A stretch of 58,062 bases of DNA from the NCBI RefSeq assembly GCF_000153305.1, contig NZ_CH724107.1, forward strand, positions 1,277,375 to 1,335,436. Direction: 5' to 3'. The first letter of the stretch is position 1. Every line of letters begins with the position of its first letter. Shown here piece after piece: positions 52,561 to 58,062 of the stretch. This stretch comes from Oceanicola granulosus HTCC2516 (GTDB lineage: Bacteria > Pseudomonadota > Alphaproteobacteria > Rhodobacterales > Rhodobacteraceae). The position numbers and the translations under genes were made by a program. The notes beneath the pieces are model-generated. The model did no database searches, was not told the origin of the DNA, and saw nothing but the letters and a program-made list of their open reading frames with translations.

Positions 52561-53011
52561 GGCAGCGCCGTCACGCGGGGCGGGGTCGGATTGGGCGCGG
52601 CGTGCCCGGAAGCATCGGCGGCGCGTGCATTGCACCCGCATCGCCAGAAGCGCCGCCCCGTGGAGGCGGGACGGCGCTGCCCGGCCGGGGGCCGGGCGGG
52701 GGGACGGGGGGTTGGCGCAAAGGGCAGCGCCGTCCCGACGGGGCGGGGTCGGGTTGCGCGCGGCGTGCCCGGAAGCATCGGCGGCGCGTGCCTTGCACCC
52801 GCATCGCCAGAAGCGCCGCCCCGTGGGGGCGGGACGGCGCTGCCCGGCGTGCCGCCGGGCGGGGCGGTCCGGGGGGCGCTGGCGCGAAGGGCAGTGCCGT
52901 CCCGACGGGGCGGGGTCGGGTTGCGCGCGGCGTGCCCGGAAGCATCGGCGGCGCGTGCCTTGCACCTGCTTCGCCAGAAGCGCCGCCCCGTGGGGGCGGG
53001 ACGGCGCTGCC
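52561..53011 (-). repeat. Repeat cluster 2: three copies of the terminal-inverted-repeat element
   Basis: Occupies most of the 666-base gap between divergent aldo/keto reductase and metG genes; no gene is seen. Three units of 121, 122 and 122 bases (52561-52681, 52723-52844, 52890-53011) each start GGCAGCGCCGTC (GGCAGTGCCGTC in the third) and end GGGACGGCGCTGCC. Their cores are nearly identical to each other (sharing GTGCCCGGAAGCATCGGCGG) but differ from the cores of cluster 1, whereas about 40 bases at the right end are shared with cluster 1 in inverted orientation. A fragment (GGGTCCCGACGGGGCGGCGC) follows at about 53053. Confidence 0.85.
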
Positions 53012-53155
53012 CGGCCGGGGGCCGGGCGGGGGCGCTGGAGTGGAGGGCCGCAGGGTCCCGACGGGGCGGCGCGGAAGGGGGCGTGCTTCGATGGCTGGCC
53101 CTCCCCGGCGCGAGGCGATACACCGCGCCCGCAAGCAAGCAGGACGAAGACAGCG

Positions 53156-54874
53156 ATGGCGCGCCACCTCATCACCTCCGCGATCCCCTACATCAACGGG
53201 ATCAAGCACCTCGGCAACCTCGTCGGCAGCCAGCTCCCGGCCGACCTGTTCGCCCGCTACCAGCGCGCGCGGGGCCACGAGGTGCTGTTCCTGTGCGCCA
53301 CCGACGAGCACGGCACCCCCGCCGAGCTCGCCGCCGCCAAGGCGGGCAAGCCGGTGGCGGAGTATTGTGCCGAGATGTGGCAGGTGCAGGCCGACCTCGC
53401 CGAGGGGTTCGGGCTGTCGTTCGACCATTTCGGCCGCTCCTCCTCGCCGCAGAACCACGCGCTGACCCAGCATTTCGCCGGCGTCCTCGCCGAGCAGGGC
53501 CTGATCGAGGAGGTCAGCGAGACCCAGATGTACTCGCCCGCCGACGGCCGCTTCCTGCCCGACCGCTACATCGAGGGCACCTGCCCCAATTGCGGCTTCG
53601 AGAGCGCGCGGGGCGACCAGTGCGACAACTGCACCAAGCAGCTCGACCCGGTCGACCTGATCGACGCCTACTCCACCATCTCCGGCTCCCGGGAGCTCGA
53701 GATGCGCGCCACCAAGCACCTCTACCTGCGCCAGTCGGTGCTGAAGGACGAGCTCGCGGCGTGGATCGACACCAAGACCGACTGGCCGGTGCTCACCACC
53801 TCCATCGCGCGCAAGTGGCTCAACGATGGCGACGGCCTGCAGGACCGCGGCATCACCCGCGACCTCGACTGGGGCGTGCCGGTCAAGCGGGGCAGCGAGG
53901 ACTGGCCGGGGATGGAGGGCAAGGTCTTCTACGTCTGGTTCGACGCGCCCATCGAGTACATCGCCTGCGCCCAGGAATGGGTCGAGGCGGGCAAGGGCGA
54001 CGACTGGGCGCGCTGGTGGCGCACCGACAGGGGCGCCGACGACGTGCGCTACACCCAGTTCATGGGCAAGGACAACGTCCCCTTCCACACGCTCAGCTTC
54101 CCCGCGACGATCCTCGGCAGCCGCGAGCCGTGGAAGCTCGTCGACTACATCAAGTCGTTCAACTACCTCAATTACGACGGCGGCCAGTTCTCCACCTCGC
54201 GCGGGCGCGGGGTGTTCATGGACCAGGCGCTCGAGATCCTGCCGGCCGATTACTGGCGCTGGTGGCTGCTGAGCCACGCGCCCGAGAGCGCCGATGCCGA
54301 GTTCACCTGGGAGAACTTCCAGGCCTCGGTGAACAAGGACCTCGCCGACGTGCTGGGCAACTTCGTCAGCCGGGTGACCAAGTTCTGCAACGCCAAGTTC
54401 GGGCCGCAGGTGCCCGAGGCGGGCGCGCACGGGCCCGACGAGGCGGCGCTGATCGAGGAGCTCGAGGGGCGGGTGCGGGCCTACGAGCGGCACATGGACG
54501 CCATCGAGGTGCGCAAGGCCGCCGCCGAGCTGCGGGCGATCTGGGTCACCGGCAACGAGTACCTGCAGAAGGCCGCGCCCTGGACCGTCATCAAGACCGA
54601 CGAGGCGCGCGCGAAAGCGCAGATCGCGCTCGGGCTGAACCTGATCCGGCTCTACGCGATCCTCTCCGCCCCGTTCGTGCCGAACGCGTCGGCGCGGATG
54701 CTGGAGGCGCTCGGCGTCTCCGACGCCGCCTGGCCGGGCGACGTGGCCGGGGCGCTGACCGCCCTGCCCGCCGGCCACGGCTTCGAGGTGCCCGAGGTGC
54801 TGTTCGCCAAGATCGCCGACGCGAGCCGCGCCGAGTGGCAGAAGCGCTTCGCCGGCACCCGCGACGCGGCCTAG
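53156..54874 (+). CDS. metG: Methionyl-tRNA synthetase
   Basis: Predicted 572-residue class I synthetase. The HIGH-type motif is [11 protein letters not shown] (12-22), zinc-knuckle cysteines are CPNC and CDNC, the tRNA-binding and editing region includes [12 protein letters not shown], and the KMSKS counterpart is QFSTSRGRG, a variant found in a subset of bacterial and archaeal MetRS. No C-terminal EMAP domain is present. AGGA lies before the ATG. The upstream region is almost entirely repeat. Its TAG shares a CTAG with the AI-2E gene stop. Confidence 0.97.
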   Translation: MARHLITSAIPYINGIKHLGNLVGSQLPADLFARYQRARGHEVLFLCATDEHGTPAELAAAKAGKPVAEYCAEMWQVQADLAEGFGLSFDHFGRSSSPQNHALTQHFAGVLAEQGLIEEVSETQMYSPADGRFLPDRYIEGTCPNCGFESARGDQCDNCTKQLDPVDLIDAYSTISGSRELEMRATKHLYLRQSVLKDELAAWIDTKTDWPVLTTSIARKWLNDGDGLQDRGITRDLDWGVPVKRGSEDWPGMEGKVFYVWFDAPIEYIACAQEWVEAGKGDDWARWWRTDRGADDVRYTQFMGKDNVPFHTLSFPATILGSREPWKLVDYIKSFNYLNYDGGQFSTSRGRGVFMDQALEILPADYWRWWLLSHAPESADAEFTWENFQASVNKDLADVLGNFVSRVTKFCNAKFGPQVPEAGAHGPDEAALIEELEGRVRAYERHMDAIEVRKAAAELRAIWVTGNEYLQKAAPWTVIKTDEARAKAQIALGLNLIRLYAILSAPFVPNASARMLEALGVSDAAWPGDVAGALTALPAGHGFEVPEVLFAKIADASRAEWQKRFAGTRDAA

Positions 54875-56013
54875 CCGGCCCGCTCCTCGCCCGGACCCGG
54901 GGCCGGGGGCGGCGGCTTGCCCTCGATCTCGGGCAGGTCCAGCGCGACGCGGTCGAGGCCGGCCATGTCGCTCTGGTCCGACAGGAACAGCGCCAGCGGG
55001 CGCATCGGCTCGAGATGGGCGGCGGCGACGACGACGGCGATCATCACCGGCACGCCGAGCAGCGCGCCGAGCGGCCCCCAGAGCCAGCCCCAGAAGATCA
55101 CCGACAGCAGGATCACCAGCGGCGACAGCGAGACCTGCCCGCCCTGCACGTGCGGGTCGACGAAGTTGCCGATCACCTGCTCGATCACCAGCAGCCCGAC
55201 GATGATGAGCCAGATGTTGCCCCCCTCCCCCGTCAGCAGCGCGTAGCTCACCGGCAGCAGGCCCGAGAGCACCGAGCCGAGGTTGGGCACGAAGCTGAAC
55301 AGGAACACCAGCAGCCCCCAGACCAGCAGCAGCGGCACGTCGTTGAACCAGAGCCACGCCACGTAGCAGACCGCCGTCAGCGCCCCGAGCGCGGCGCGGG
55401 CCATCAGGTAGAGGCGCAGCTTGCGCGCGATGACCCGGATCGCGTTCTTCCAGCGCGAGGTCTCCTCGGCCTCGCTGACCGCCTCGAGCTTCTTCGCCGC
55501 GCGCGGCGCCTCGGTGAGCATCAGCAGCACGAGGAACACCGTCAGCGCCAGGGTCAGGACCATGGTGCTGGCGGAGTTGAGCACCCGGGTGGCGAGGCCG
55601 GAGGCGAAGGCGATGCCGCGGTCGCTGACCATCGAGGCGAGCTGCTCGATATCGGCGCCGAACATGGTGCGCTCTTCGAGGTTGGCCTCGCGGATGTACT
55701 GGTTGATCCGCCCCGGCACGCCGCTCAGGGCGCCGCCGATGCGGCGGGCGCCGATCCAGATGACGCTGATGAAGGTGGCGAAGACGGCGAGGATCACCGC
55801 CATCGCCGCGAGCAGCCCCGGCCAGCGGACGTTGCGCGGGAACAGCGACGCGATGCGGTCTTCCACGGGCGAGACGACGAGGGCGATGAACAGCGCCAGC
55901 GTCACCGGCACCATCACCGGCTTGGTCACCTGCAGCGCCAGCCCCACGAGGATCACCGCCATCAGCGCCAGCAGCGAGTTGCGCAACGTGTCGATCGGCT
56001 GGGGCTGTCTCAT
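54871..56013 (-). CDS. AI-2E transporter family permease
   Basis: Predicted 380-residue protein with about seven or eight transmembrane helices. Family features are the N-terminal helix pair followed by [13 protein letters not shown], the long soluble segment with [20 protein letters not shown], and the C-terminal [21 protein letters not shown] and [31 protein letters not shown]. Members export diverse substrates or act in sodium-proton exchange; the name AI-2 does not prove substrate. The tail is Pro-rich. It converges on metG and lies upstream of no coupled gene. Confidence 0.88.
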   Translation of the reverse strand: MRQPQPIDTLRNSLLALMAVILVGLALQVTKPVMVPVTLALFIALVVSPVEDRIASLFPRNVRWPGLLAAMAVILAVFATFISVIWIGARRIGGALSGVPGRINQYIREANLEERTMFGADIEQLASMVSDRGIAFASGLATRVLNSASTMVLTLALTVFLVLLMLTEAPRAAKKLEAVSEAEETSRWKNAIRVIARKLRLYLMARAALGALTAVCYVAWLWFNDVPLLLVWGLLVFLFSFVPNLGSVLSGLLPVSYALLTGEGGNIWLIIVGLLVIEQVIGNFVDPHVQGGQVSLSPLVILLSVIFWGWLWGPLGALLGVPVMIAVVVAAAHLEPMRPLALFLSDQSDMAGLDRVALDLPEIEGKPPPPAPGPGEERAG

Positions 56014-56076
56014 CGGCCGGACCTCCTCACGGGTTCGTCAAGGAGATGGCGGCAGGGCCCTGCCCGTCAAGCCGGA

Positions 56077-57162
56077 TCAGCCGGGGGCGAGCTCCAGCTC
56101 CAGCGTCCGCTCGCGCCGGCCGTTCCGCAGGGTGAGCGTGACACTCTCGCCCGGCGCGCGCAGGTCGAGGGCGGCGAGGAAGTCGTCGAGAGTCTCCACG
56201 GGCGTGTCGTCGACGGCGGTGACGATGTCGCCGGGAACGATGCGGCCGCTGCGGTCGAGCCGCGCCGTCTCGAGACCGGCGGCGGCGGCGGGGCTGCCCG
56301 GCTCGGCGCCGAGCACGAGGACGCCGGGAAGTCCCTGGCGGTTGACGGCGGCGTTGATGCGGGCGTCGACGAGGATGCCGAGGGTCGGCGGCGCGTAGCG
56401 GCCGGTCTCGATCAGCTGCGGCACCACGCGGCGCACGCTGCCGACGGGGATGGCGAAGCCGATGCCGGCCGAGGCGCCAGAGGGCGAGAAGATCGCGGTG
56501 TTGACCCCGATCAGCCGCCCGGCGCTGTCGAGCAGCGGGCCGCCGGAATTGCCGGGGTTGATCGCCGCGTCGGTCTGGATCAGGCCGCGCACCGCCCCGC
56601 CGCGCCCGGTGGGCAGCTCGCGGTCGAGGGCGGAGACGATGCCGGTGGTGAGCGTCCAGTCGAGGCCGAACGGGTTACCGATGGCGAGCACGTCCTGCCC
56701 GACCTCGAGATCGCGGCTCAGGCCGAGCGGCAGCGGCGCGGGCAGCGCGTCGCCCTCGATGCGCAGCACGGCGAGGTCGTGGGCCGGGTCGCGGCCGACG
56801 AGGCGGGCGTCGAAGCTGCGCCCGTCGGCGAGCGTGACGGTGGCGCGGCTGCGGCCCTCGATGACGTGGTTGTTGGTGACGATGTGGCCGCGCGCGTCCC
56901 AGACGAAGCCCGAGCCCGACCCGGCCGGCTGATCGAAGGTGCGCCGGGTCCAGGGGTCGACGACCCGGTCGGAGGTGGAGATCGACACCACCGTCTCGCG
57001 CGCGGCGCGGAACAGCGCGATGGTGCTGCGCTCCTCCTCCGTCAGCGGCAGCGGCTGGACGACCACCTCGGGCTCCTGCGCCGCGCCGAGACGGTAGCCT
57101 CCGAGCGCGCCGACCCCGAGGCAGACCGCCGCGATCGCCGCCAAGAATAACCCGCGCCCCAT
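56077..57162 (-). CDS. HtrA/DegS-like periplasmic serine protease
   Basis: Predicted 361-residue trypsin-like protease with one PDZ domain. An N-terminal hydrophobic segment (3-25) acts as signal or anchor. The catalytic triad is NNHVIEG (His99), HDLAVLRI (Asp129) and NPGNSGGPL (Ser206). The PDZ domain covers about 265-355 (GAEPGSPAAAAGLE, GDIVTAVDDTPVETLDDF). A single PDZ and probable anchor make it DegS-like in layout. Role in envelope stress is inferred. It is 63 bases from the AI-2E gene on the same strand and divergent from the transglycosylase. Confidence 0.91.
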   Translation of the reverse strand: MGRGLFLAAIAAVCLGVGALGGYRLGAAQEPEVVVQPLPLTEEERSTIALFRAARETVVSISTSDRVVDPWTRRTFDQPAGSGSGFVWDARGHIVTNNHVIEGRSRATVTLADGRSFDARLVGRDPAHDLAVLRIEGDALPAPLPLGLSRDLEVGQDVLAIGNPFGLDWTLTTGIVSALDRELPTGRGGAVRGLIQTDAAINPGNSGGPLLDSAGRLIGVNTAIFSPSGASAGIGFAIPVGSVRRVVPQLIETGRYAPPTLGILVDARINAAVNRQGLPGVLVLGAEPGSPAAAAGLETARLDRSGRIVPGDIVTAVDDTPVETLDDFLAALDLRAPGESVTLTLRNGRRERTLELELAPG

Positions 57163-57267
57163 CTCACTCTCGTGTCTTTGTCATCGGCCCGGGCCAAGCT
57201 AGCTTGCGTGGAAAGGCTGTCCAACCCGTGGTAGCCAGCAGCAACACGATGTTTCAGGAGTTTGAAC

Positions 57268-58062
57268 ATGCGCAAGATCGCCCTCGCCCTCGCTGTCCTC
57301 GCCGCACCGGCCGCCGCACAGGCCGCCACCTGTGGCAACGACGCCAGCGGGTTCGAACGGTGGAAGCAGGAGTTCGCGCAGGAGGCCGCCGCCCAGGGCA
57401 TCGGCCAGGCCGGGCTCAACGCGCTCGCCAACGCGCGCTACTCGCAATCGACCATCAACGCCGACCGCAACCAGCGCGGCGTGCGCTACTCGCTCGACGA
57501 GTTCATCCGGATCCGCCTCGGCTCGCTCGACAGTTTCGCCTCGACCCTGCGCAACGCGCGCAACTCGAACCCGGGCTTCTACCAGTCGCTCGAGCAGGCC
57601 TACGGCGTGCCCGCCTCGATCCTGCTGGCGATCCACTACATGGAGACCGGCGGCGGCCGCTTCATGGGTGACACGCCGGTGGTCGATTCGATCACCACCG
57701 TCGCCTACGATTGCCGCCGCTCCGACTTCTTCACCCCGCACGCCCTCGCGGCGCTGCAGATGGTCGACCGCGGCATGCTCGCGCCGAACCAGCGCGGCGC
57801 GGCCCACGGCGAGCTCGGTCACACCCAGTTCCTGCCGGGCAACGCGCTGCGCTACGGGGTGGACGGGGACGGCAACGGCCGGGTCGACCTCTACGGCGTC
57901 GCCGACGCGCTGGCCTCGACGGCGAACTACCTGCGCCAGAAGGGCTGGCAGCCGGGGCAGCCCTACTCGGAGGGCACCCAGAACTTCCGCGTCCTCAACG
58001 AGTGGAACGCCGCCACGGTCTATCAGCAGGCCATCGCGCTCGCCGCGGCGCGCCTCGACGGC
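57268..58062 (+). CDS. Lytic murein transglycosylase (MltB-type), truncated by window end
   Basis: First 265 codons of a secreted transglycosylase of the SLT_2/MltB type, which cleaves peptidoglycan between MurNAc and GlcNAc. A signal peptide covers residues 1-19 or so (MRKIALALAVLAAPAAAQA). The catalytic Glu is in LLAIHYMETGGGRFMGD (Glu126), and LGHTQFLPGNALRYGVDGDGNGRVDLYG matches the family fold. AGGAG lies 7 bases before the ATG. The gene runs off the right edge, so the C-terminus and any peptidoglycan-binding domain cannot be judged. Confidence 0.93.
   Translation, partial: MRKIALALAVLAAPAAAQAATCGNDASGFERWKQEFAQEAAAQGIGQAGLNALANARYSQSTINADRNQRGVRYSLDEFIRIRLGSLDSFASTLRNARNSNPGFYQSLEQAYGVPASILLAIHYMETGGGRFMGDTPVVDSITTVAYDCRRSDFFTPHALAALQMVDRGMLAPNQRGAAHGELGHTQFLPGNALRYGVDGDGNGRVDLYGVADALASTANYLRQKGWQPGQPYSEGTQNFRVLNEWNAATVYQQAIALAAARLDG

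Noticed and set aside
52591-57150. Very long plus-strand open frame through the repeats, metG and beyond
   Set aside because: It is a GC-driven shadow: metG and the opposite-strand AI-2E and protease genes have clear motifs and normal codon use, and the long frame has low-complexity Arg/Ala/Gly composition.

Overview
The window is a gene-dense, very GC-rich chromosomal segment that most resembles a member of the Rhodobacteraceae (Alphaproteobacteria). Pointers to this are a DUF1476-type ATPase zeta subunit, RNase E with a large charged insertion in its S1 domain, a heterotetrameric sarcosine oxidase operon, a betaine-homocysteine methyltransferase beside a corrinoid protein, a fused allantoinase/OHCU decarboxylase, membrane-bound urate hydroxylase PuuD, and a GAAC-N7-GAAC LexA-type box. 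I see no prophage, transposase, CRISPR array or rRNA. One tRNA with a CAT anticodon is present. The assignment rests on gene content only.

Layout. 1-8300: two small regulatory/DUF genes, a P450 translationally coupled to a membrane alpha/beta hydrolase, sapC, ccdA, tusA and rne. 8789-14189: a DctD/DctB-like two-component pair (the regulator lacks the GAFTGA loop), then purQ, a DUF3592 gene, purS and purC on the same strand. 14356-20290: ATPase zeta subunit, an MprF-like lipid enzyme overlapping bmt, an SPL-like radical SAM protein under a probable SOS box, a corrinoid protein and a DUF1638 protein. 20360-29201: sufE, rnd, purN-purM, tRNA, lysC and ptsP. 29198-34602: sarcosine oxidase genes soxB-(lipoprotein)-soxD-soxA-soxG. 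35567-39384: glutamate dehydrogenase, divergent from two Tad pilus genes across an 11-bp-phased motif array. 39423-45577: urate/ureide catabolism (permease, allA, puuE-uraD, hiuH, LysR regulator, puuD). 45689-58062: glpX, hom, a stranded third Tad-type gene, ureidoglycine aminohydrolase, an aldo/keto reductase, metG, an AI-2E family permease, an HtrA-like protease and a truncated lytic transglycosylase.

How the genes work together. Bmt and sarcosine oxidase belong to stepwise glycine betaine demethylation, with the corrinoid/DUF1638 pair probably handling methyl groups. The ureide genes take urate to hydroxyisourate (PuuD), OHCU (HiuH), allantoin (UraD), allantoate (PuuE) and, from ureidoglycine, to ureidoglycolate (the aminohydrolase) and glyoxylate plus urea (AllA). 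Only allantoate amidohydrolase is absent from the window. Five purine synthesis genes lie in two clusters.

The most unusual non-coding features are two clusters of an approximately 121-bp element with 14-bp terminal inverted repeats (46813-47399 and 52561-53011, in opposite orientation), a REPIN-like pair of palindromes whose left end supplies the puuD stop codon, the phased TGCAC array between gdh and the Tad genes, and four tail-to-tail gene pairs that share a CTAG as their two stop codons.
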